Source of the DNA: Apostichopus japonicus
Taxonomy: Eukaryota; Echinodermata; Holothuroidea; Aspidochirotida; Stichopodidae
Length of the DNA: 64,000 nucleotides
Assembly: GCF_037975245.1 (NCBI RefSeq)
Contig: NC_092581.1
Span: 756,501 to 820,500 of the forward strand
Direction: 5' to 3'
Position 1 is the first letter of the stretch. Every line of letters begins with the position of its first letter. Shown piece by piece: positions 1 to 13,700 of the stretch. Position numbers and translations under genes: made by a program. The notes under the pieces are model-generated. The model had not been told where the DNA came from and searched no databases. It worked only from the letters and a program-made list of their open reading frames with translations.

Positions 1-1775
1 TCGTCTAGGTCATGACTTAAGCCTGGAATATGTCAGTCAATATGTAGATTTGTACAAAATTAAAAAACATCCTCCATTTGCAACATATTCCCAACACTGT
101 ATATGTGGTGAAAGGTCATAAGCAGTATATAGGCCTAGCCAGTTATCTGAGTTTTGAGGTAGGCCAAAGCCTACTCAGCCTATCCAGGTATGTTCTGGCC
201 AGTAACTTATTAGCTATTTGCCTAATGTGCTCAACTATGATTTTAAGGCCTAATGATATTCTCTAAGCATTTTTGGAATAAGCTATTTAGGGAAATTGAC
301 ACACTGAAGCCACTACTCGTGCTAACATCTCATCCTTTGTGACTGACTGAATGTAGACATGCTTCAAACTGTTTGCACTCTCACTTCATAAGGTGGGATC
401 TGTTATCCTGCATAAACTACTACAAACGTTGCAACATTAACATTAAACTGAGAACTGCACGCACAGACTAATATGGAAGTATTACACAAAAGTAGGTGTG
501 TGTGGGATGTGGGGGGGGGGGGAGAGGAGGGTTACCTTTTCACAGCATTTTCAAGGGACAAATGTGACACTATCTGAGTGGAGCACTAAAATAATAACAG
601 CAAGAAAAATGTTTTTCATGTGCTTCTAAGATACTGGAAATGATACATTCCAGACAGTAAAAGTTGCATAAAACACTCCACTTGCTTGAGTCGTTATGTG
701 AAAAATAAAGTTTTCAAAGTTGGTTCTAAAGTCAGTAGAAAAGTAGGTCCTACTTTCCACTCTGGTCTCCAGAAAGTGTCTCTGTTTGTGAAAAGTATGC
801 TTACTCTTTTAAAAAGACAGGTTGAATCAAATTAAGTTTAAAAATGCACACTTTATGTATGAAAACGTTCAAATGTTCTGGCTTTTTGCCATACAATGCA
901 AAGCGCCCTCACTTTTTTCAAGGCTTCATTGCTTAAATTCACAGCTATACACTGTGTTAGCATTCTTCCTAGTTCAATTTCTATATACTCTACAGACTTC
1001 TCCTTAGACACTGCTCAAGGTATTGGCTATTGTATGTGGATTGACTCTCACATATTTGTATGTGATTATGTGATCATCAGGATACTTGACAAATAATACC
1101 ATCTGAATACAACAACATTACTAGGTTGACTATTTTTATTGGTACTCTTATTACTGTAGTACGTTAACCCATAATGTACTGCATTTAATAAGTCCATAAA
1201 GCTCTAGATTCTTGGTAGCTCAAAAGGCAACATCCAGATGTGCATGTTCCTCAGGATTTATATGTTTGACGGAGGTTCTGGTCCTCTATAATAAAGCACT
1301 GTTAATAAATCAAATCAAATTCACATGACCCAGGGGATTTCAGAAAGGTTGAAACTGCCAAAGATATTCTCATCAGGCTTTCATAGCTATTTGTTCTCAG
1401 CCAACTATTGACCTTTTCCTGGAAGGGGTGGGGGTTGCAATGCATTCTTTGGACAGTTTTTAAGCCTTTACAATTGACAACTTAAACAGAAAAATGGAGA
1501 CATTTTCAGCTGAACTGTACTAATTATATCATCTATTCTGCTGTTGCCAGAGGCATCTACAAACTATTACAAAAGTAAAACAAAACGTGGTTACCGAAAC
1601 AAAATGCTATGAGGGTGTGGTTTTTCGACCAAAGGTTTCCGAACTTTCCAGCAGTTTCGCTAAGCAATCAACTTAAACCCACCAGCAAGCTTCTAAGTTA
1701 ATGGAAGACTGTGAAATAGTTGAGTATTTACTACTAGTCTTTCTAATTCCTTGGTAATCTTTGTTTGTTATACAG
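1..1775. other. 5' flank / 5' intron of CYB5R4, no coding signal
   Basis: I see no supported exon here. Open frames are short, and splice-like ends around them do not form a coherent protein. The stretch holds a G-run near 511-522 and AT-rich unique sequence. A splice acceptor (TACAG) ends at 1775, six bases before the CYB5R4 start codon. The 5' UTR is therefore probably split by an intron, and the promoter and first non-coding exon lie further upstream, here or outside the window. Confidence 0.5.
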
Positions 1776-1781
1776 GTCAAT

Positions 1782-4700
1782 ATGAATAACCCAGGAGGAT
1801 TGCAAGTCCCACAGGCTCAGTTTCCAGCTCTTAATTCACAACAGCGCTTGTCACCAAATGTACCTGCTGGAAAAGGTGATTCCACAAAAAGCAGACGGAA
1901 GATTGGGCTTACTCCAGGACACTCTTTAATGGACTGGGTGAGGATGGCCAACCAGAAAGGACGCGTCTTAAATGGAATTAGCGGGAATATTGTCGAAATA
2001 TCAAAAGAAGAGCTTGCAAAACACAACCTTGTAGAAGATGCTTGGACCTGCATCAGAGGTGGGTTTTTACATGATCAGTTGACATGAAAGTACTGAAATT
2101 GCATGTATAAATGCATGCAGTTTTGAGTACCTAGCTAAGTCAGATTGTGTAAGTTACTAATGGATGTAACTTTTTCCACTGTTCACTACATGATTGTGAC
2201 TGAAATGCAAGTTTGTCAGTGAATTCCCTCATCCTCCTTCCCTCCACCCATTGCATACAACCAAAATTAGTTGGTGCTAATTGAATAATGTTCTCTCAAA
2301 TCTCTGCGCTTACTCTTTTGAACATTTGACTTAATATTCTTCCATCCTCTTAAAAGTGGGATTGATGATGGCATACTAGTTTGTTCTATGATCAATAAGA
2401 TCCTCATTGTACTTGTGATTTGTGAGATAAAGCAGGATAAGAAAACCTCCCAATTTGTGTTGGCCAAATGAAAGAGAAGAATACAGTCACATACTGTAAT
2501 GTCTTGGGCGGAATTTATTTTGTGATCTTTGAGTGAATCCCTGCTTCTTCCTTGATTTATTACTTTGAATTGACAATAGTGCCAGCAATTTATTTCACCA
2601 GCCTGCAAACAATTATTTTACATCATATTTCTGTCACAATAGGAAAGGTTTATAACATTAGTCCCTATATGGATTTTCACCCTGGGGGAGCCGAAGAGTT
2701 GATGAGGGCTGCAGGCAAAGATGGCACAAACCTGTTCAATGAGGTAGAAAAGTATCATTTTTTTCTTTGTCTACATTGCCTTCTATGAAATTTGATGGTT
2801 GCTGATTTGTTAATATAGTCAGATATTAATTTGTTTCTTTACAGTCTAATGTTCTCTTCATGTTGTCTTCATAGCTATTCTTGAACAAGAACAAGGAAGA
2901 GACAGAAATAAAGCACAATTTAACTTCCCATACAAGACCCTCTTGTTCAAGGATGGCTTTTGGCACAAAATTCAAATTTGATATGTTATAGACCTCCCCA
3001 AAAAAGTTTAAGTTTTAAGAAATGCCCCTTTAAGCATCTGAGGTGATCCATGGCAGTGGATGGGCTATGTAATATAACAGACCACCAAATGGATGGGAGG
3101 GAGGGAGGGAGGGAGGGAGGGAGGGAGGGAGGGAGGGAGGGAGGGAGGGAGGGAGGGAGGGAGGGAGGGAGGGAGGGAGGGAGGGAGGGAGGGAGGGAGG
3201 GAGGGAGGGAGGGAGGGAGGGAGGGAGGGAGGGAGGGAGGGAGGGAGGGAGGGAGGGAGGGAGGGAGGGAGGGAGGGAGGGAGGGAGGGAGGGAGGGAGG
3301 GAGGGAGGGAGGGAGGGAGGGAGGGAGGGAGGGAGGGAGGGAGGGAGGGAGGGAGGGAGGGAGGGAGGGAGGGAGGGAGGGAGGGAGGGAGGGAGGGAGG
3401 GAGGGAGGGAGGGAGGGAGGGAGGGAGGGAGGGAGGGAGGGAGGGAGGGAGGGAGGGAGGGAGGGAGGGAGGGAGGGAGGGAGGGAGGGAGGGAGGGAGG
3501 GAGGGAGGGAGGGAGGGAGGGAGGGAGGGAGGGAGGGAGGGAGGGAGGGAGGGAGGGAGGGAGGGAGGGAGGGAGGGAGGGAGGGAGGGAGGGAGGGAGG
3601 GAGGGAGGGAGGGAGGGAGGGAGGGAGGGAGGGAGGGAGGGAGGGAGGGAGGGAGGGAGGCAGGGGGAGGCAGGGGGAGGCAGGGGGAGGCAGGGGGAGG
3701 CAGGGGGAGGCAGGGGGAGGCAGGGGGAGGCAGGGGGAGGCAGGGGGAGGCAGGGGGAGGCAGGGGGAGGCAGGGGGAGGCAGGGGGAGGGTCAACAGAA
3801 GGGCAGTTGCTCATCAGTAGGATCTCTATCACAGAGACTGTTGATGGTGGTCTTTGGGTTTGTTTCTCCTGTTGTGTCTAGATGTGTTTATTCCATCATT
3901 TGTTTGATACTGTACTTCAGTAACATCGTAATATATATAGTACCTGAGTAGATCTTAGTGAAATGTTCAGATTTATTGTATCAGTTGGTAAATATGAAAT
4001 ATCTCTTTATTCTCGATGTTCCATCAGTTCCATCAGTGGGTCAATATCGATTCTTTGTTGGATAAGTGCTTCATTGGAAAGCTCAAAATGGACTCTGTGC
4101 CTGGGTCACGTGTTAGAGCAAGTAAGTGCAAGCTTGGAGATCCTTTATCTTTTATATATTTCACCTTTATAACTATTATGCATATTAACATGTGTTTTTT
4201 TATTATGGTCAAAGATGTTACAGCTGACTACAGTACTGTAGTCCCCAGCAAGTGCTGTGTTGCGAACATCTATTTTTTCAGTGTGCAATAGTTTGGGTTT
4301 GGTAACTATCTGTTTATCACAATTCCCAATAAGTTGGAAAGCTGGGCTTATTTTTTGTTGGGGGGGGTTGTTTTTCATTGTAGACCAAGAAATTTGCAAC
4401 ATTACATCATAAACAAAAAATAAACTCTATGTATTGATTTCCAAGATGTTGTTGTCATTACAATGGGATATAAATAGGATATAAAATCTAAATAACTAAT
4501 AGTGGTAAGAATTCATGATTATACCAGCATCTCAGAGGAGGCTTCAAGGTTAATGTTATGCATTGCTTCTAATGATCTAATTAAACTGTGTCAATACCCC
4601 CCACCCTACTCAAAGAAATTTGGGGACTGATGGTTTAAGTTTTTTAAATTGTTCACTTTGAAACAATCTATAATCTGTGTACTCTGTATATCTTAATCCA

Positions 4701-7700
4701 TTGTAGAGCTTTCTTTTGCTTTCACTACAAGTGCTCCATTCCTTTGTCTCATTATAGGTAAAAAACCAGTCACAGCACCATTACTGAAACCACCTGAAAC
4801 ACAAATTGATGGTATGTACAACTATGGATTAACTACCAAACTTCATCTTAATCGTACTCACAAAACTTACAACCCAGTTTTACATGCTCTGTCACAGCTT
4901 CTATTAAAGTTGAGTTCACAAACCCCCTGAGAGTGCAGGGCAGTGCTCCAGGGGTGTGAAGTTAGAGACAACCAATTTCCTGAAAGGAGCAATTTAGTAA
5001 TTTCTATAATCTAATTTGACTATTATGCCCAAATCTGTCACAAGCTGGAACATCGTTAAAAACCAAACAGTATATTCACATCCTAATGGTTAATCATTAT
5101 TTCAGGTTAATGTAGAATAGGGCTGTTGTTTTATAGTCACATTTGCTTGTTCTGGACTTTGAGGCGAAATATGTTGTCATAAATTCAGTGTGAGTATATA
5201 ATTCTCTTTTATCTGGCCACCGAGTAAAACTGTTTTACAGTATTCCAGAACAGGAATTGTAGAAATCGAGGAAAGACGTACGGAAGTCTTCCAACTTAGC
5301 TGCTCCCTCCCCATACTGCAGTCAGTACCGTAGACAAACCAAAGCTGCTGGCTGGTACTCGGTATAGGAATTATGTGATATTGTCAGATTACAGCACAAT
5401 TAGCTACTATGTAAGAACTCAATTTGACTGCAAAACTTTGGTTACCCCAGACTATGTTTCCTATTAAATTTAAATACCGTGTAAAGATACATGAACATTT
5501 GGACTTTTGTCATATTATTAGTTGAATCAAACAAGCTTGAAGTTATTGAACTGAAACTGGTTGTTATTTTAGTATAACATCCAAATTAAATTAAATAAAT
5601 GCAAAGTTATGCTTTAAAATTGATTTTGTCAAGTGAACCAATTTTGTGACAGGTTAAAACCATAGCTTTTCCCATTATACTAAGATTTATTCATTCTCAC
5701 TAGTTGTCCCTGCTTGCACTCCAGAAACAACTGTATTTACTAACGGATCTTATCAGTAATTTTGAATTTGCTAAAAACACTTCTTCTTTATTCTGTCAGT
5801 AAAGACATGGTTGCTGAGATAATCACACCCTATTTTGTTCGCAGGTAAAATATCGGCCGTTTCTGTTCAAGTACCAACACACGAAGGTCCCCCAAAAGCC
5901 AGGTACGTTAGGATACCATATAATTTAATATTAAACACAATCATTGACAACTATAAAATAGATGATGAGTTTTAACAAAAATTACAGGTAAATTGGTTAT
6001 TTTATAAAATGACTTAGATAAATATATATAGTCTCACATGTAGATCTGCATAATATACCATTATGGGTCTATTTCTTTATCTTCCTTACCATCAAGAAAT
6101 GATACTGACATGTGGATATGAACTTGGATAAGAGTTGCAGACTAATCAGTAAATCCATCTCCTTACTGATAAACAAGAATTTTATCCAAAAACAAAGAAA
6201 GGGATTATTGAGGATTTGTTTACACAAAGTACTCAAGCATTTGTAAAGATTTTCTTTGTTTAACTATTGTTTTGGAATAATCCTTTCAAGCTGCAACAGA
6301 CTTGCCATTTGTAAGCAAAACCCGGGCAGTCTTTGTTCAGGACTTTGTTCATGCTTGGCTTGTTTTTGCAAAAGTACTCAACTTTAGGAAAGGAACAACC
6401 TGTGGTTGTACCAGTGCCAGTAAGAGATGGAAAAAAATACTATCAGTGTACCTAAGAACAAAAGCAACCTATAAATTATACTTTAATTGGTCAAGACTGG
6501 AAATTAGAAGTTAGGTCAACAAGATGGGATGGAAATAAACAAGAAAGTTTTTCTTATCGTAAATTGCCATCCATAATTTATTATCTTTAAAGCTACAACC
6601 CTTAACAGTACATTTTGGTTTGATGGTGTTGACATGTCTTTTTAACAAAAACAATTGATTATTGCAACTCTTGAAGGATGACTTGAAGCAGAATTTTAGT
6701 CTTGATATTTTATAGTCCAAGAAAGAAAAAAATGTTTGAATGCCAGTAATGTTTCTCTAGCTATACTGGTTTGCAAAATATTCCCCTTTAAATGATACTC
6801 TGGAATGTTCTTTGAAGGCTAAATTGAGGTCAGCTCGTCGGTGCAGACCTAATTGTTCATGTTAATCCTTTGTTTTAGGAATTTCTAATTACTCTACCAA
6901 AACATGTTCTTTTAGCTTCACAAACCCAACATAGCACCATTGGATGACAGCTAATGTCATTTGTCCTTGACACACATTATGTAACACCTTATGTGCATGT
7001 GATTCAATGCCATAAAAATTATAATTTTTCCCATTGAGAATTGTGTTTTATGTGTTCTACTGTGACGCAACCAACCAAGCATCAAGTTATTTTGCTGTTA
7101 TTTGCTGTTATTTTATGACTAAATTGACTAGGTAGGAATAATGTGGGTTTGCAATTCATTGCAATTATGGTCCCTAAGCTGAACATTAGCTTTTACCAAA
7201 TGTTGAAGAGTGTAGGCCTATATGCAACCTTGAGTCGTAATGAACACAATGAACTGGTTGACATCAATGTTCTTTGTGGTAATTTAACGATTCAGCTACT
7301 ATTTCCTTAAATTGGTGTCATCAGGCCAATGAAATTTGAAAACTAAAGCCAAATTTGTCATTTTTTTGGCACTTAAACCACCAAAGTGGCAACCTTGCTC
7401 TGAGGAACAGACCTAATGGTCTCCATAAAGGATTTTTTAGTGGCAGTCTATTGGGTACGTATATGAAAAAAAAATACATCATGTTTTCACAGTCCTAGTT
7501 CAGGGATTTTTCATCCTATGATTCAGGAGAAGTGAAGTTTGAACCTCGCGCCAACTTAATCTAATATATTTTGAACAGTGACGTTATGGCGGAACTTCTT
7601 TTTTTTGGGGGGGGGGGGCTGCACGGACGATATCATTAGCAAGGTACACTGTAGGGAGTAAATTTCAAATTTCTGAAAGTTAAATAGCGATTTAGACGGA

Positions 7701-10700
7701 AATTTCTCGTTGCAGTTGCAAGTTAGCAATCTTTTGAAGAGTTAAAATGTCTGAGAATTCCCTTACTCGGTTTTCTTCATAATATGTTGTTCAGATATTT
7801 TGTTATTTGAGCAATTTTTTGAAACACAGCAGTACACGAAGTCTGTACACATTCCTGTGTTTTGTATGAAGGCCAAGCATAGAGTCAGATCTTTTGTATT
7901 CACAACCATACAGATCGATTCTGACCAATGTGACACACTGACATCACGTCTTGACAGAAGTCAGTGCTAGATTTAAGTTTTCTGGTAGGACAGGACTACA
8001 TTTCAAAAGCTCTCTATCATCACAGAAACTAAAAATTCATCACAGGGCAAGGCTTAAGGCGATACAAAGACAAAAAATGATATGACTGAAAGGACTGGAT
8101 CCCATTTTTCACTAAACAATTCCTTAAAGCAGCATTTCGCGTCCTTTTCTATGGTTTTTCTCAACCTCACTGATTCCACGATGCCATAACGACATACATA
8201 ACTAGCTTATCTATTCAATCTGACTTGAAATAGTGGCATAAAAGTTGAAAAATTTACAACTTTCAACTTTGTTTTTCTCGAAGATATTTTCCGTTGGGGT
8301 CCAAATAAACCTCGTCCATAATAAGAATATTTAAAAGCTACGAACGTCATTGACCAATCCGTAATACAACACCATGCTTGATTTGTGTAGATTGTCAATG
8401 GCAGTTGTACCAGGGAGCTATTAGAGTACCAGCTGGCTGGTTGTACCAAGTTACCTACTGGACGTTATGAATCTCTTTTTAGCAACGGCTCATTACTAAA
8501 CCTGCATCTCTGATTGGTTGAATTCAAACTAGTGGGTTGGGGGAACTGTATGCAATTAATATTAAATGTGTAATTTGTTGGAGGACACTTTTCTCATTAT
8601 CTTTTAATGTCTTTAATTACTCTCCAATTACCGCTTTTGGCAGGGAAAAAACTTGGCTAATATCTTCGTTTGCTGTTTTGTGATTGATATATGTTAAAAA
8701 CTCTATGAACTTGTCAAAAATGTAGAAAACGGCGACATAAAGCAAAATGCTGCTTTAGGATAGTCCAGCCACTTTAACTGATGAACCTCAGCTGTCAAAA
8801 GTGTCATTTATCAAAACATCAAATAGTGGTGTAGAAATACAACTTTGACTGATAGCAGCGTTATTCAACTACAGCGTACAGTATCAAATATTAATGTTGT
8901 GCCTTTAATAATTCATTAGTAAATGAACTACTATCAATATTCAATTCTACAGGTATGATTGGTATCAAAAGGATGATGCAGTCTATATAACAGTGTATGC
9001 CAAGTGCAAGGTGAGCTAACACCCTAAGTCATTGGAACGTTACATTCTCAGAAACAGATGAAGTTTTCTCGATGATAAATCTACGTCGTTTACAATTGCA
9101 AAAAAAAATAGTTTACCAAATTGTTAGATGCCAGTTACAGTATCATGCATTTTATTTTACTAACTGCATATTGGGGTATTCATTAAAGTTTTCGGATGTG
9201 TGGATAGTTAGTTGATCTTAGTGGACTCTTAAGAATTTCAATTGAAATTCTTTTAATTGATTTTACAGTTCCTACTGTATTATGCAATGTGAAGTTATTT
9301 AGTTCTAATCATACAGTTGGCTTTTCCTTTCCTCACCTCCCCATACCTTTGTCATTGCTGCACCCCCCCCCCCACACTCCCACACCAATGTTTGTAACTT
9401 CCTTTACAGTTATGTTACAATTCCATGTACAACCTCATTATTTTGTCATTTACCCTTTCACTGCTCTAGAATATTGCAAGAGAACATGTGATCATCGACC
9501 ACTATGATCAAACATTTAGGGCCATCTTATATCTGGATGATCACATTTACACAGTTTGCCTCGGTAAGTTTTTTGTAATGAATTTGATTTTGGTGAATAA
9601 AGAAAAAAAGAAAAGTTATAAGGCAGAAGGTCAAAGCTAGAAGCATAACCAAAGAAGAAGCCACCCATGCAAAACAACATGTTAAAAACTGGGTCTGCAA
9701 ATTTGGGAAAGATTCATATTGTTTATCAACTTAAGAATGCATTCATCTGAGAAAACATAAAGTGGCTAAGTAAAAAATTAATGGTCAAGGAATTTGACAG
9801 AAAACTATTTCAACCAGTCTTGAACGGTGTATTTTTGTTTTTAAAATTATGTTTATTGCCTATACCGTGTTTTCCCTAGTCGTAATGTTTCTTTGCTAGA
9901 GTTAGCTTGAGTTATCTGATCTGACTAGTTCTTCTACTGAAGTCATCCTTTTGTCATGAATGAGTTTTTGTCTATTTAACTAGTTATATGATCTATGTGT
10001 TTGTACTGGCTAAACTATCCTTCCTTAGTCATAAAGTATCTTTGCCAGACTTCTTTATCTTCAGAGTCTTCAGAGTATCTTTGCCAGAGTTAACTCAAGC
10101 TATCTAATCTGACAGGTTCTACTACTTCTACCATAATTTCCCCAACAACAATGTGCCTTAATTTGTTTCAAATTAGTTGATCCTAGTGGTTCTACTGTCA
10201 AAACCACGTCTAAATATGTTTCTGTCTAAGGTGCTTTGAGTGATAAGATTTTGCCGGCTTTATTGCTTTTACTGTTTTTCATCGGACTCATGTGTTTGCA
10301 TCCTAGTTACTTCTTGTTTTCTTATATTGATGCAGATCTTTCAGCAGAGATACAAAGAGACATACAAGGTAGGTGTAGGAAACTGCAATTTGTGTTACAT
10401 TCCCCTGTTTGTTTTGACTTGTTGTGTTTTAACTTTAGAAACCATTCGAAGAGTTTCCTCAGGTTAATTGTCCTTTCTCATGTAAAAGATACTAAAACGT
10501 ATCGTCCGGTTTAAAATTAACAGACTTGATATTATTCTATAACCTTTTGTCTTTATGATTATCTGTTGGGAATTTTTTTTTTGTAAACTTTGAAACTATG
10601 GCCAAGTTTAAGGACAAGATTTGACTGCAAATAGGTACAATGGTAATGATCACAGCAACACAGTGTTTGTAATCTCATCTCAGATATTTCATCTCTAAGG

Positions 10701-13700
10701 AAATTTGTCCCATATAGTCTTTTTCTCATGAAAATCCTCCATTTAATTTAAATCCAAGTAGCCATTTTCTTGGTCCAAGCACCTTCTTTGAACTTTATCC
10801 TGGATAGTAAATGCCAACTAAAGTAATGTAATTGGGTGGCTGTCGGCCTACGACAGGTCATTCTTGTGTTAACCTATCCTTTCATTCTTGTGTAGACCTA
10901 GCTTTCATTCTTGTGTAGATCTATCCTTTCCTTCTTGTGTAGACCATATAGCCTTTCATTCTTGTGTAGACCTACTGTAGCCTTTCATTCTTGTGTAGAT
11001 CTATCATTTCCTTCTTGTGTAGACCTAGCCTTTCATTCTTGTGTAGACCTACTGTAGCCTTTCATTCTTTTGTAGACTTATCCTTTCATTCTTGTGTAGA
11101 CCTATCCTTTCCTTCTTGTGTAGACCATATAGCCTTTCATTCTTGTGTAGATCTAGCCTTTCATTCTTGTGTAGACCATATAGCCTTTCATTCTTGTGTA
11201 GATCTAGCCTTTCATTCTTGTGTAGACCATATAGTCTTTCATTCTTGTGTTGACCTAGCCTTTCATTCTTGTGTAAACCTAGCTTTCATTCCTGTGTAGA
11301 TCTAGCCTTCATACTGTAGTTAGCTATGTGGTCTCAGGTCATCAGTGATCTGTTATATCATGTTTTTGTCCTTCAGTCAGAGTGAGAAGTGGACCAGTCA
11401 ACAGAGCTGACTTCATCTTGAAGAAAACTAAACCAGGACACTGGACAAAATTAGGAGTGCCTAAGGATCACAACGATGAATTACAGCATGTCAACGAAAG
11501 AGGTTAATTTCTATTCATCATTAAATATATCCAGTGGAAATCGTCTAATTTGTGACATTTTTTCAGCATTTTACCATCAATTTCCATTGAAATGGCAGCT
11601 TTCTATGTATGTTTGATATCAATCTTTGTTAAGAAAACCGAGGAATGATGGCGCATGAAATATTCACATATATTAATGTCTCAACTGAAGATTCTTCAAT
11701 TTTTGTTGTTGGAAATGTTGCAAAATTTCTGTCTTCGGAAGACAGATAAACATTTTCCTATGCAACTCTGCAACCATCTCTGTGTATGCTTGTTTGCATC
11801 TTGAAGTCGAGTCAAACAAGATTCCTGCACGAAAGCAGTTTTCCCACATGGTTGTTGACTTCTGACAAATTTGAAACAAGCCTTTTTGAGATTTAGTCAA
11901 AAAAAGATTACATTCAATCAACCATGGCACTTTTCAAGTTTTCTGTGGGGCTAAATGAAAATTCATTAGCTATTGTATCATGATTCAGTTTCATTCTGAA
12001 AATTGCCCAGGCACTTTTCAAAATAATAAATGTGACACATTAAAAAGGGAAATTGGACAAGTTTTGATCCTCCAGTCTATTTCTTCATTATTTTGATTTT
12101 TCAACTGAACTTGATATGTTCCTGATTTGAGTACAGAATAGTATTTAAGACATGTCAGTGTTGAATTCTACAATTTCTTATTGACATCATTCAACGCTGA
12201 AATTATACTTTGTGAGCTTGACTAGTCAACTTTCATTGAAATAATGAAGTAGAAAAAGTTAAAGACGTTTTAATAAATGTAATTAATACTTATATGACAA
12301 TTAATCTGGACAATGAAATATAGAGAAGTGAATGTAACCAATAAGTTACTTGCTCAGTAAACTTCATTTAGTAGAGTATGTTGGTGGGTGCTTCTGCTTG
12401 ATCAATTACACAGTTGTGTTTTGTATTTATTTTGAGAAATAGCCAAGTGTGGCAGAAATGTTGACCCAATGCTGTAAATGCTGCTTACCACTTTTAATCT
12501 TTGATCTTGTTTTTATTTTCAGAACTGATATTCAGAAAGTGCAAAGTTCATGAAATCATGCAAATTAACCACAACACAAAGGTCATAACCTGTGAACTCC
12601 CTGAGGGTACTGTCATGCATGTACCAACAGGATACCATGTCTATTTGCAAATGGAAGTGGATGGTATGTTTTATTACATTAATGGAAATATTCTTTTAAG
12701 AAGTAAGTCGTGCATGGGTGTGCTAATTATGTGTATGGAGATCAGTGAAGTTGGAGAGATGGACGTAGCAGAGTCTCGCTAGCTGAATGTTTTCCTTATA
12801 CAGCCCTGCTGAGAAGTCATAGTAAATGTAAGAATGTTTGTTGTCACTGAGACTTTGGACAGGAATTCATACACAGCTGCATATTTATGGATATGCAGTT
12901 CTTACCAAGGAGTAGGTATGCCCTGATGTCCACCATGACCCCACCATGACCAATGACAGATTGGACGGATGTCCCACCGTTAGCAAATGTTCTTGAAATA
13001 ACCGTGTCTCCTGGTACTCTCCACAATCTTCAATATAGAGTAAAAGGCTTATCTTAGCTCTTAAACAGAAGTCTATACAGAGGTTGCACAATGTTCCATG
13101 CCATCCACTAGACAAAAACACTGCCCTAATAGAATGGATTGTTGAGAATTAATTAGAATTGATACTGGCACACACCAGTCTCAAACAAGTCAACAGAGGG
13201 CGCTGTTATATCCATTCTAGTCATGCACTAGACAACAAAACTGCCCTAATAGAATGGATTGTTGAGAATTAATTAGAATTGATACTGGCACACACCAGTC
13301 TCAAACAAGTCAACAGAGGGCGCTGTTATATACTAAAGAATCTAGCATGTTCCATCAGGAGCAAACCACTTTAAAGAAAGATAAATTAAAGATAAAGCTA
13401 TCCTTTACTCTCCAAAGTTTATTATGCTCTCCAGAAAAATTGCAAAGTCCTATATGACAGCGCCCTTATCTAGAACACTAGAGAGCCCCATTTGTAGTGT
13501 GGACCTACATGACAACACCCTTAACTAGAACACTAGAGAGCCCCATTTGTAGTGTGGACCTACATGACAACACCCTTAACTAGGACACTAGAGAGCCCCA
13601 TTTGAAGTGTGGACCTACATGACAACACCCTTAACTAGAACACTAGAGAGCCCCATTTGTAGTGTGGACCTACATGACAACACCCTTAACTAGAACACTA

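Noticed and set aside
2986-3881. Long open frames on both strands (Gly-Arg-Glu and Leu-Pro-Ser repeats)
   Set aside because: They are translations of the (GGGA)n and CAGGGGGAGG arrays within an intron of CYB5R4.
10991-11299. 102-codon frame with repeated FHSCVDL
   Set aside because: It is a translation of the intronic minisatellite at 10860-11310.
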